Made by a program: the position numbers and the translations under genes
Shown: piece by piece, positions 1-8,201 of the stretch
Numbering within the stretch: position 1 is the stretch's first letter
Layout: every line of letters starts with the position of its first letter
Notes under the pieces: generated by a model
Seen by the model: the letters and a program-made list of their open reading frames with translations, nothing else
Databases searched by the model: none
Told to the model about the DNA's origin: nothing
Origin: Funneliformis mosseae
Lineage: Eukaryota > Glomeromycota > Glomeromycetes > Glomerales > Glomeraceae
DNA length: 13,646 nucleotides
Direction: 5' to 3'
NCBI GenBank assembly: GCA_910592005.1
Contig: CAJVPP010002747.1
Span: forward strand, 1-13,646

Positions 1-966
1 AATGTTTGCAATGATCTTGAAACGTAGTAGAGTAGATTATGATATCGTCCAAGTATACTGCACAGAAGTTTCCAATGGTTGATGTAGTACTTTATTCATT
101 AGACGTTGAAAAGTAGCTGATGCATTTTTCAGACTGAAGAGCATTACTATAAATTCATATAATCCAGAAGGGGTAATGAATGCAGTTTTTTGTCTATCTT
201 TTGGATCCATTTCGACTTGCCAATATCCATTAACAAGATCTAGGGCTATGAAGTATTTAGCAGTTTGAAAACTTTCCAATTGATCTTGTACGTGAGGGAT
301 AGGATAACTATCTGTAATAGTTACATTATTTAGAGAGCGATAATCAATACAAATTCTTAAATCTCCAGTTTTCTTTGGAACAATAACAACAGAAGAGGCT
401 CATGGACTTTTTGAGGGTTGTATAATGCCTTTATCCAACATCTTCTCAATCTCTTTTTCAAGAAACTCTTTTCTAATAGCATTTAGTCGATATGGATGTT
501 GAGCAATTGGTTTAGTATTTGGTTGTAAAGGTATTTGATGACTAATAAATGAAGTTCGTCTAATATCGGTTCCACTAGTAGAGATTACTTCTTTGGGTAA
601 TAACGAAATGATATATTTTTGTTCAGAATTTAAAAAAGTCTCTTTCTCAGCTAAATATAATTTTTGAACATTAAAGATGTCATCATACGAATCATATGGA
701 CATTCGATTTGTTCTAACTCATCTTGTTCAATGAAGTAATTAGAGTCATTTTTCCAATCATAGTCAAATAGTATATCATCTTCTGGCTCAATGCTGTAAA
801 GATCAGTTTCTCTTAAAAGCTCGTCTTCATATTCTTCTGAATTTTCATCATTTATTAAGGTAGACAAAATTCTAAAGAAAGGTCGATGTTCTTCTATGCA
901 TTTTATAGGCGATTCAACAAATTGATTATTAATTCTCAGTCTGATTTTGTCTTGATCGAAGAACAT
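1..966 (-). pseudogene. Reverse transcriptase (Ty3/gypsy pol) with acidic N-terminal linker, broken
   Basis: This part of pol would copy element RNA into DNA. The open piece 400-966 begins with about 120 residues rich in Asp and Glu, linking protease to polymerase. It then enters the RT N-terminus (HPYRLN, then EIEKMLDKGIIQPSKSP). A TGA at 400-402 stands where the family has the Trp of its SPW motif. The frame continues with VPKKTGDLRICIDYRSLNN and the LDL motif carrying the first catalytic Asp (codon about 238-240), then FQRLMNKVL. After that the frame is lost: the YLDD catalytic motif is present at 41-55, but one frame over. A single-base loss around 60-80 explains this. Thumb, RNase H and integrase lie outside the window. 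The identification as RT is secure; the linker is assigned only by position. Confidence 0.93.
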
Positions 967-1614
967 TCTGGCGTCAAAAGTTTTGAACTAATTAATTCCT
1001 AATAATAGAGTATCTTGGGTTGATTCAATGAGTTGAAGGTCAACTGTAAATTGAGCGTCTTGAATAATTAATGGAGTATTGGTAATTATTCCTAAAGATC
1101 TTTTTCACTGTCCATCTGCAGTAATGATCATAATATCAAAAGCCTTATGAGGTTTTAACTTTAATTTTTCTGTAAGGGAGGTAGAAATAATACAAGCAGC
1201 GGCTCCTGAATCTAGGATTGCTTTGACTGGGTTCATTTTATATCTAATTATGCATTTTGCTGCGGTATATTTGTTATTATCATTGACATGAGTTTGGGAT
1301 AAATTAATATTGACATCTTTTTCAACTCGTTCAATTTTTGCTTTCAATTGTTTACAATATTGAGGGTTTTTAAGGAGTTGTCCGAAAGATACATGAACGT
1401 CATATCTTTTTAAATCTTGAACTATATTATATTCTTGTTTCCAATGTGGCTGCATAAGAACTTTATGTAAGTAAGGTAGAATATTTGATGTTGATTAAGA
1501 CGATCGTTTTCTGTTTTCAGTTTGAGATTCTAAATGAGCTACAAAGATTTCTTCTTCCTCTTCAGTTTTCATCATGTTTACATTTCTTGGATGGGACTTA
1601 GTTAAGATTCGAGG
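967..1614 (-). pseudogene. Retropepsin-like aspartic protease of Ty3/gypsy pol, broken
   Basis: The protease would cut the Gag-Pol polyprotein inside the virus-like particle. The active-site motif ILDSGAAACIIS is visible with DSG at 1204-1212, in the open piece 1105-1455 (116 codons, starting at an internal Met). It is followed by ITADGQ before a TGA at 1105-1107. The same frame then continues to TLLLGIN, where a TAG at 988-990 stands at a position usually Trp in this family, followed by FKTFDAR. The flap-like and LLG motifs support a complete fold before mutation. Upstream, in the same frame, a stretch with five consecutive Glu codons and a TAA at 1495-1497 joins it to Gag without a frame change. 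It is non-functional as it stands. Confidence 0.88.
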
Positions 1615-2628
1615 TTAGGCTTTGGTAGTTGTTTCAGTTTGACAGTCACGTGCGAAATGTCCTTCTTCTTCACAGTTAAAACAAATTAGAGGTCTTTGAC
1701 CATATCTACTATTATTTGTATTACCATCATTATACAATCTTTGTTCTGGTTTATGATGACGATTTTGAGTTTTAGCTAAATTTGCTGACAGTTGGGCTAC
1801 TTGTTGTTGAAGAAGTTCGACTTGACTAGCCATTATTTGTTGTTGTTGAATAGGTTGAGCCATAGAGAATCCAGTTTCTATCTCTTTAGCCTTTTGAATA
1901 GCAGCGTCCAAATTATTAGGGCTATGTCCTACAACCATAGTCATGAGTTGCGATTGTAATCCTCGCATAAACTTTCTAACTCTATAATCTTGTCCAAAAT
2001 TTCCCATAGGATCGACTCTACTCATTAAAGTTTTGAATTTGAGAGCGTACTCACTGACTGTTTGACCAGATAATTGTTGTAGCATTTCCAGTTCTGACAT
2101 CCATTTATTTTTTATTGTAGCATTAGCAAATTGTCAAGTAAATCGAGATACAAAACTGGTGTTACTCCCCAGGTTGTTCCAGTTATTGATATTTGTATAT
2201 TCCTCTTCATACCATTTGGCTGCGACGTCTTTTAAATAACCTGCGGCTATTTGATATTTTCAGTTATCTTGCCATTGATTTGCAGTAGCAGCTCATTTAA
2301 AAGCTATAATCCATTCAAATGGATCTTCATCATCACGGCCATGAAAGTTACTGGGTTTGATAAGATTTAACTCTCTATTTGCTGCTGCGGCATTAATAGG
2401 GTTTACTAAAGTTAATCCTTGAAGAGTAGTTGTCATTTGTTGTAATAGGGCAGCCAATTGATTTGATGGAATATTTACGGTATTATTGCCTGAATTATTG
2501 CTTGAATTAAAAGTCGATTGTTGCTGTTGTTGTTGATTTTCACTAGTATACCCAAATCCAGAATAATGACCATAATTCAGAGGTTGTGACGTATTAAAAA
2601 CATGAATGAAGTTTATGATGAAGAGAAA
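1615..2628 (-). pseudogene. Gag (capsid and nucleocapsid) of Ty3/gypsy element, broken
   Basis: Gag forms the particle shell and binds element RNA. A CX2CX4HX4C zinc knuckle (CFNCEEEGHFARDC) lies at 1642-1683, near the C-terminus. It is preceded by a Gln-rich, probably coiled-coil stretch (PIQQQQIMASQ onward). The capsid part is recognisable from EWIIAFK through AAGYLKDVAAKWYEEE (about 2200-2320). The N-terminus is low complexity, with six Gln codons at 2518-2535 and Asn/Ser-rich sequence. TGA codons at 2293, 2260 and 2134 interrupt the capsid; in related Gag proteins at least the first two positions are usually Arg, so CGA to TGA is likely. No in-frame ATG precedes 2434, so the original start may be lost. 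The longest ATG-initiated open piece is 1615-2100. Confidence 0.9.
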
Positions 2629-2631
2629 TTA

Positions 2632-2760
2632 GCACTAACAAATGTCTCAAATTGAATAATTAATAGTTACAAAAGTTCTTTAAAAGCAGCCATTAAGAGT
2701 GTTTGTAATAGCCGCTCTTCTAATATACTTTCACAATAATAGTTACAATAATATATAGTA
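2632..2760 (-). other. Gag leader; possible primer site and inner LTR edge
   Basis: This lies directly upstream of Gag in element orientation, where a 5' leader, primer-binding site and LTR edge are expected. In element orientation a TGGCTGC-type sequence (ending at plus-strand CCA 2690-2692) could be a primer-binding site. It lies seven bases from a sequence ending in ACAAACA, a possible LTR end (plus-strand TG at 2700). The spacing is longer than usual, no matching tRNA was identified, and the 3' LTR is outside the window. This is a weak positional guess. Confidence 0.2.
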
Positions 2761-3929
2761 ATAAGATATTAATTATATTTGTAATATTGATAATAAAATA
2801 AAAGTTTTTTCAAAATCGCATTTTAAATGTTATATTTAGTAATATATAATAAATTTTAGTCAGATTATTTTAATGTATTAAAACACTACAATTAATTATA
2901 TTTGAATTTACAAATTTATTACTAATCGGTAAGTTCTGTTGTGATTTACTTTTTATTTAAATATTCAATCAATAAATCCTATTTTTTCATTTAAAATATT
3001 CAACTGATAAGTCTGAATGTGATTTATTTTTTCATTTAGAATATTTATGTATCAGACTATTAGATCTTAATCTGCATTCTGATTTAAAATTAGTTGTATA
3101 ATGATTATAATATGAATTGCATTATTAATAGATCACAACTGATAATAATAAATACAACTTAATATTTCCCAATTGACATTTTACTATTGCATAATAGTTA
3201 TGCCTATTAATACTTAATTTGATGCTAGTTTTTCATCATTAAATGGATGTATCTTTTTAAGAATATGAAAAAGAAATTAAAATTTAAATTATAAAATAAT
3301 ATATGAAAAGTTTTGTAATAGAATTTTATATCATATGAAATTGCTATTATGAAGAATAATTTGAAATAAGATATCTATAAATATAAGCTATATTATTCAT
3401 ATCTTGAAAATTAATTTTATTTATTCTAGAAGTCTTGAGCCAAATATATAATAAAAAAATATTTATCATAAAAAGTACACAATATATATAATCAGTTAAT
3501 AGTATTATTAAAATTTTGTGAATTAAAGTATATTACTAAAAATTATTATTTTTCAAGAAACTTTAATTTTAATTAATTATATTAAGAAAGATAATATAAT
3601 GCAAAATCTTTATAATAGGTATTTAAAAAAATATTAATAATATTTAATTTACTGAATAGATTTTAATCAAATAAAAAATTAATTTATATTTATAAAATAA
3701 ATTAATTATAATAAAGGTTTTTTTAATTTTGTAAAGTATATAACAATAAGTATTATATAATATATATATGAGCCAATTAGAAATTAGAATTAAAATCATA
3801 TGAAATAATTTATTTTATTTTATTTTATTATTTTATTATAAATTGCATCAGTTATTTGACAATGAAACTTATATTTTTTAACTGCAAACTCTACATTTTT
3901 TTACTAATATCTTTTTATAAATATTTATA
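2761..3929. other. Gene-free AT-rich stretch
   Basis: No reading frame with protein-like composition or recognisable motif was seen on either strand. The sequence is nearly all A and T with many short homopolymer runs. It contains one small tandem repeat (2941-3060) and ends at the TA target site of the Tc1-like element. Part of the left end could be decayed LTR of the Ty3/gypsy element, but no LTR pair can be tested here. Confidence 0.6.
2941..3060 (+). repeat. Three-copy degenerate tandem repeat, about 40 bp
   Basis: Three successive units share the pattern GTGATTTA-TTTTT-CATTTA-AATATT followed by a CTGATA/TCTGA-like segment: about 2941-2978, 2979-3018 and 3019-3060. The copies differ by several substitutions, so the array is old. 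Nothing links it to a gene. In such AT-rich DNA part of the similarity could be composition. Confidence 0.45.
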
Positions 3930-3959
3930 CACTGGTCTATTATAAATTACCAGATTTTT
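3930..3959 (+). repeat. Left terminal inverted repeat of Tc1-like element
   Basis: This 30-bp repeat matches the reverse complement of 5210-5239 at 27 positions. The three differences (positions 1, 11 and 12 of the repeat) are all C versus T. Two copies of TTTTCACAC (3995-4003 and 4015-4023) lie just inside it. Confidence 0.93.
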
Positions 3960-4109
3960 TACTATTTATAGAATTTATATATAAAATTAAAAAATTTTCA
4001 CACATATAAAAATTTTTTCACACTTTATTTAACTGAATTTTTTTTTTAAAAAAAAAAATAAAATATCAAATACAAAATTTATTATTTGAAAAATTTAATT
4101 TAAATAAAA

Positions 4110-5112
4110 TTAATATTTAGTATATCCGCCTTTAGCTTTAATTACTGCTTTAATATGATTGGGTAAGCTTAAAATTAAGCCATGAATTATTTTAATGCTG
4201 ATTTTTCTTCATTCCTCTTATATCACATTAATTAACTTTTGTTTAGATTTAGGTAAAGACTTTCTTCTTTGAATTTGATAATCTAAATATTTCCATAAAT
4301 TTTCAATTAAATTGAGATCTGGACTTTGTGCCACCCAATCTGATACTGGAATATTATGCATTCTCATCTACCAAACACTATAATTTGATATATAACATAA
4401 GGCTCCATTTTGGAATTAGGATAATTACTAACTTATGGTATAAAATTATTAGCTAAAATATTAATATATTTATCAAAATCTATATTCCCATCTATCATAA
4501 CTAAAGGTCCAACTCTATGCTAACTAAAACAACCCTAAAACATTACCTATTCTTCACTAAATTTAACTGTAGGATGAATACAATTGTTATTATATATTTC
4601 TCTAGGATTTCTCTATACTTTTATTTGATCATCTGACTCAAAAAGAGCAAATCTTGACTCATATTATCATATCATTTGTTTCCATTCTTTTCAGTTTCTT
4701 TTTTCTTTGCACTATCTCAAATGATCATTATGCTATTTTTTAGTCAAAAGAGATTTTTTACATGTAGAATAACTACCAAGACCCATATAATAAAGATACC
4801 TTCTAATAGTACTATTATATAAAGTTATGTTAAAATTTGAGTTTAGTTTATCTGTTATATCACCAAGGAGAGAAAACTAATTAATGCAGATTATATATTA
4901 TAAAGCCTGAGTATTACATTGAGAGAGGTTTTTAGACATCTAAGATATTTTTTAGGTGTCACAAAACCTGTTTCTTTATATTGTTTAATTATACCATTTA
5001 TTGTATTAGTAGGAATATCAAGTTGAATTGAAATAACATTTTGCCTAACACTATTCAAATAAGCGCCAATAATACATTCACATTAGGTTTCTAACAGTTC
5101 GTTTCTATGCAT
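4110..5112 (-). pseudogene. Tc1-like DDE transposase, multiply disrupted
   Basis: The intact protein would bind the element ends and cut and paste it through a DDE catalytic triad. The start ATG is at 5110-5112 and the terminal TAA at 4110-4112, spanning about 333 codons, normal for Tc1. The N-terminal helix-turn-helix region is readable (QLDIPTNTINGIIKQYKETG), with a TAA after MHRNELLET. Later pieces include STIRRYLYYMGLGSY, LLTKK, ESRFALFESDDQIKV, GPLVMIDG, NIPVSDWVAQSPDLN and ENLWKYLDYQI. Many stops fall where the family has Trp or Arg. The first catalytic Asp reads as Tyr (codon 4661-4663). The second reads as Asn (4407-4409), beside a small deletion and frameshift. The catalytic Glu (4302-4304) remains. 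The gene is certainly dead; only its ends could be moved by an enzyme supplied in trans. Confidence 0.92.
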
Positions 5113-5209
5113 TTAAAACTAAAAGAGAAACAAAAAACTATTATTTTTTGTTTATATATACAATTAGTGAAATCATCAATTGTGAAACTGAACGCTGATT
5201 CACATGACT

Positions 5210-5239
5210 AAAAATCTGGTAATTTATGGTAGACCAGTA
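5210..5239 (-). repeat. Right terminal inverted repeat of Tc1-like element
   Basis: Partner of the left repeat, read inward from 5239. Just inside, the plus strand has GTGAAA at 5168-5173 and GTGAAAC at 5182-5188, the complement of the TTTCAC motifs near the left end. The element may thus have had an IR/DR arrangement of transposase sites. Confidence 0.93.
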
Positions 5240-5767
5240 TATAATGTCATGATTTTTATGCAATTTTTAAATTGTAATTAAAGAAATTGAATCTAATGCT
5301 TTAGGAATAATTCATTAAAATTCAACTTATGTGTAATTATATATTTTTTTTACTGGATCCTAATACATCTTTTATATAATTCAATTTACAATATTATTTA
5401 AGTTAAAAATATACAAATGATAAAAAAATGTATTTTGAATTTCTTTCCTGTTTAAGTCACACATGTGTATATGAACAGAGTCGTTAATGATGAATAGCTT
5501 ATTAGTTATTTAAAAAAGGTCAAATTTAACCTTTTAGTCAAAAGTAATAGTAGTTATAAATTCATTATATATTTTTTTCAATTTCAGTTTTTTAAATAAT
5601 TTTGAATAAACTTAACCTAGTATAACTTTATTAATATTAAAGATAATAAAATTTTATTCTAAAATTCTTAAAGTACAGATCATAGTTTATTTATTTTATA
5701 GATTAAATTTTCAAGTTTATATATAATAAAATTTTTTATTACATTTTAAATTTGTTTTATTATTTAT
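5240..5767. other. Gene-free AT-rich stretch
   Basis: No frame with protein-like content was seen. The sequence is AT-rich with homopolymer runs and no clear repeats. It separates the TA flank of the Tc1-like element from a decayed coding relic beginning near 5768. Confidence 0.6.
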
Positions 5768-6320
5768 TATAGCAAAGTTACTATTATAGAGGTTCTACTC
5801 TGTAGCAATATTAAAGATATATTAGAACATTCATATAATATATTACAGGTTCATTTAAATAAACTCCTTAATAGAGAAAGAAAGCATTCATTAATACCTT
5901 TGAATTACATTACTTATTTGAGTATAAATGATATGTATATACTAATTAGTTTAGCAAAAGTCAATGCAATATCTGTGACAAACAAGTGTTCAAGTTGTAA
6001 AAGAAAATGTTACACCAGAATTTATTAGACTATCAACAGAATTTATTATGAAGTATCATAAAGGTACAGGTTTAAATATTGAAAACACTAAAAATGATAT
6101 TTCTTTCTTAGGTACATTGTTATAGGATTGCCAAAGATTTTTTACAAAGATTCAAGAGAATTTTTGACTGAAACTTTCTGAAGTATCTAACCCTGAATAT
6201 CACAAGACAAAAGGTTTCTCTCCTAAACGCCTTAAGTCATTTATTGAAGAATCAAGAATGTTTCTGTTAATATTAAAGGTCATAATATCTAAAGTTATGC
6301 AAAATATAAGGTGGAAATAA
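5768..6320 (+). pseudogene. Decayed protein-coding relic of unknown family
   Basis: Two overlapping frames with protein-like composition join end to end. The first is open from before 5768 to a TAG at 6026-6028 and includes KDILEHSYNILQVHLNKLL and KHSLIPLNYITYLSINDMY. The second is open from 5979 and runs to a TAA at 6318-6320, with internal TAG at 6123 and TGA at 6165. It includes TPEFIRLSTEFIMKYHKGTG, DCQRFFTKIQENF, EVSNPEYHKTKGFSPKRLKS and LILKVIISKVMQNIRWK. The change between frames falls at about 5979-6028. Both internal stops are one C-to-T (or G-to-A) step from sense codons. No start codon is evident; the first exon may lie upstream, since TTATTATAG near 5763-5771 resembles a splice acceptor. 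I do not recognise the family. Mixed hydrophobic and charged content with ordinary codons argues against chance, but this is judged by eye. Confidence 0.5.
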
Positions 6321-6921
6321 AGAGAATATTTAGTTAGCGTAGGGTTAGAATGGATGTTTAGGATTAAACGTGGAGAAATAATTGCTTAAGCTTAGGGAAA
6401 GGTTAGGTATATTTGTTTGGGATTATATACTAATTACACTTATTGTAAATCGAAAGTTGTATAAATTTATTATTTGCTGCGCATAAATACTAATCATGTG
6501 ATATCATAATGATCACAAGATACCGGTGACGAACACCTATTTATGCATTTATAGTTTTTAAAATATTAATAGCTAATATAATTTAAAAAAGAAATAATTT
6601 TGTTAATTAGATCAAAGATTAATTATTACTAGACATTATGCACCATATTTAAAATTAATGAATCCCTTATCGTTATGTGAATCTTCGTTTCATTTAATGT
6701 AACACAACTTTATAATTTACATTCCAATTTTGCATACGTAAACAACTAATTTATGTGTGCTTTTAACAAGCCATATATTTATATAAATGATTGTCTTGAT
6801 ATTTTATTTTTTATACAATTTCATGATATTTAAGTGTACTTTGATAATAAACTAATAATACATGGATGAAAGAAAAAAAAATTTTTATGGTTTTTTTTAC
6901 AGATGAAATGTTGAATAATGT
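6321..6921. other. Gene-free stretch, 3' side of the membrane-protein gene
   Basis: No supported coding frame was seen. The stretch contains a nested inverted repeat (6481-6546). It ends in AT-rich sequence just beyond the stop codon of the minus-strand gene, where that gene's 3' untranslated region and poly(A) site should lie. No specific poly(A) signal can be singled out among the many A-rich stretches. Confidence 0.5.
6481..6546. repeat. Nested inverted repeat
   Basis: Outer arms GCATAAATA (6481-6489) and TATTTATGC (6538-6546) are perfect 9-bp complements. Inside them TGTGAT (6497-6502) and ATCACA (6512-6517) form a second perfect pair. The structure could fold as an RNA or cruciform, or be a miniature-transposon remnant. 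It lies about 380 bp beyond the stop codon of the membrane-protein gene. Confidence 0.5.
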
Positions 6922-7844
6922 TTACAAATAATTTATATGGAGTATTTTCCCATTTCCACCCTTGATTCCGGTATCTATGGTGATGAGATAAGAGAGTGCA
7001 ATTTGCGTGGTCACATTTGTAATAGAAACCTTATTCTCGGTAATATTTAATGCAGTGAACAGATGATATAAGAAAGCGGTCACGACGGTCAACAAATTCC
7101 AATACATGACAAGGGTAAACATATCTTTTGGATAAGAATATCCAATCTTTGGGTTATTTTTTAAAATCTGCATCAATCGATACATGACGTAACCATCGAT
7201 AATGATATCAATCAAGGTCAAATTACTGAAATAAAAACCGCTTTCGCTTTTCATTCCATCATAAAGAGAAGTGGGATTTTCAGAAAGTTTGTGTGGAGGA
7301 ATCATCAGGTAACTATATCCTAACTAGTATCAAACGAAAAGAAAGAAAAAATTGAAATTAATTGCAACATTACAATGAATACATCATCATTTAATACCTA
7401 CATGAAATCCTGCTCTAATCATAAGCAATCCAATACTCATCCACATCTCAGAATTGCTTTTCTCATATCGTCTAAGAAGTGTCAACATAAAAGCGGCCAA
7501 TGATTGCGTGATGAAAATCTTAAAAATAGTTTGATAGTTAGACCACACACATTCTTTTAAAGATATGTTTAACACCAAATCAATTACGGAGCACGCCAAG
7601 CAACTAAGATTAAAAATAATCTTGAGCAAAGACAAGCTCCTTTCTCGTCCAGTGCGATAAAGAAGAACAGATTTAACGAGGTTTTGAAACGTGAGCTGAG
7701 AAAACATGAAGTGAAGAGTTAGAATAATAAGTATATACAGTATTTGAAAATTGACAACCAAAACATTTATGATAATTAACTAACCATGTTTAACATTCCA
7801 ATCAAGAGCAAATTGAACTTAATTTCATTAGACTTATTTTCCAT
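6922..7844 (-). CDS. Predicted multi-pass membrane protein, 251 aa, three exons
   Basis: This is the best gene in the window. Exon 1 is 7785-7844, exon 2 is 7402-7695 and exon 3 is 6922-7323; all junctions are phase 0. Intron 1 (7696-7784, 89 nt) begins GTTAGT, has a CTAAC branch-like site and ends TCAG. Intron 2 (7324-7401, 78 nt) begins GTAGGT and ends CTAG after a T-rich tract. The start sits in AAAATGG, a good context. Joined, the frame gives 251 residues with hydrophobic segments near residues 8-25, 43-65, 74-94, 104-125, 148-172, 186-210 and 217-237. That makes about seven membrane spans, separated by charged loops such as RTGRERS and LRRYEKSNSE. Unspliced RNA would stop soon after exon 1. 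I recognise no family, receptor motif or catalytic site. A seven-span protein suggests a receptor, channel or transporter, but no function is claimed. Confidence 0.78.
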
Positions 7845-8201
7845 TTTGACGCGTTAAAATAATTAATATTTTTTGAATTTTTTGTTCTCTTAGGTATTGG
7901 AGAAAAAAATTTTTATTTGCGACGGTTCGAATTATAACTGGTATTTATAGTAATTGTTTTTTTTTATTTATGTTGTGGAAACATTAAATTGTTAGGAATT
8001 ATCGGATTGACAATGCCGATAGGAAACATACCAAATAGGCAATACAATTATATCACAAATAAATCTGATTGTGTAAATTTTGGAAGGATCGACGGTTTAC
8101 TTTAAGACATGATAAATAAACTATTAAAGAATTATTAATTAAAGTTGCCGGAATACTACACAGGCTGAGACTATTAAATTCGTGTTTAAATTCATGTAAT
8201 C
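7845..8201. other. Upstream region of the membrane-protein gene
   Basis: This 357-bp stretch lies between the ATG of the membrane-protein gene (7844) and the end of the next minus-strand relic, so it should hold the promoter and 5' leader. It contains ACGCGT at 7849-7854, poly(A)/poly(T) runs around 7900-7965, and a small hairpin (TATCGG 8000-8005 with CCGATA 8016-8021). No TATA box or known operator can be assigned with confidence. Confidence 0.4.

Larger units (their letters stand above)
1..2631 (-). mobile_element. Ty3/gypsy LTR retrotransposon, decayed, cut by left window edge
   Basis: Read on the minus strand, the segment has Gag with a CCHC zinc knuckle, then an aspartic protease with a DSG active site, then reverse transcriptase. 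This is the Ty3/gypsy gag-pro-RT order; RNase H and integrase would lie left of position 1. Every open piece up to about position 80 uses the same frame, so gag and pol were probably one continuous frame. The frame is now broken by stops at 2293 (TGA), 2260 (TGA), 2134 (TGA), 1615 (TAA), 1495 (TAA), 1105 (TGA), 988 (TAG) and 400 (TGA), plus a frameshift near 60-80. The copy cannot make a functional polyprotein. The frame is open up to a stop at 2629-2631, and no LTR is clearly visible in the window. Confidence 0.93.
3930..5239 (-). mobile_element. Tc1/mariner transposon, complete ends, dead transposase
   Basis: The 1310-bp element is bounded by 30-bp terminal inverted repeats (3930-3959 and 5210-5239) starting CACTGGTCTA on the left and TACTGGTCTA on the right. 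Each side is flanked by TA (3928-3929 and 5240-5241), the duplication made by Tc1/mariner insertion. A transposase relic fills the interior on the minus strand. Length, ends, target site and a C-terminal KAVIKAKGGYTKY motif all agree with the Tc1 family. The ends remain almost identical while the gene is heavily mutated. Confidence 0.94.

Noticed and set aside
400..2295. Alternative genetic code (TGA read as Trp or Arg)
   Set aside because: TGA sits where both Trp and Arg are expected, TAA and TAG also occur, and ordinary TGG codons are used beside them. Mutation explains it better.
7387..7761. Stand-alone 124-codon frame starting MVVNFQILYILII
   Set aside because: Its first 22 codons lie in intron 1 (7696-7784) and its last few in intron 2. 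The spliced three-exon model with good splice sites explains it better.
7849..7854. ACGCGT as a cell-cycle (MCB-type) promoter box
   Set aside because: It lies only five bases upstream of the start codon, inside the leader, as a single copy. No evidence for a regulatory role.
7922..7936. GGTTCGAATT, a tRNA B-box-like word
   Set aside because: Flanking bases do not pair into a T-arm and no acceptor or anticodon stem is present.
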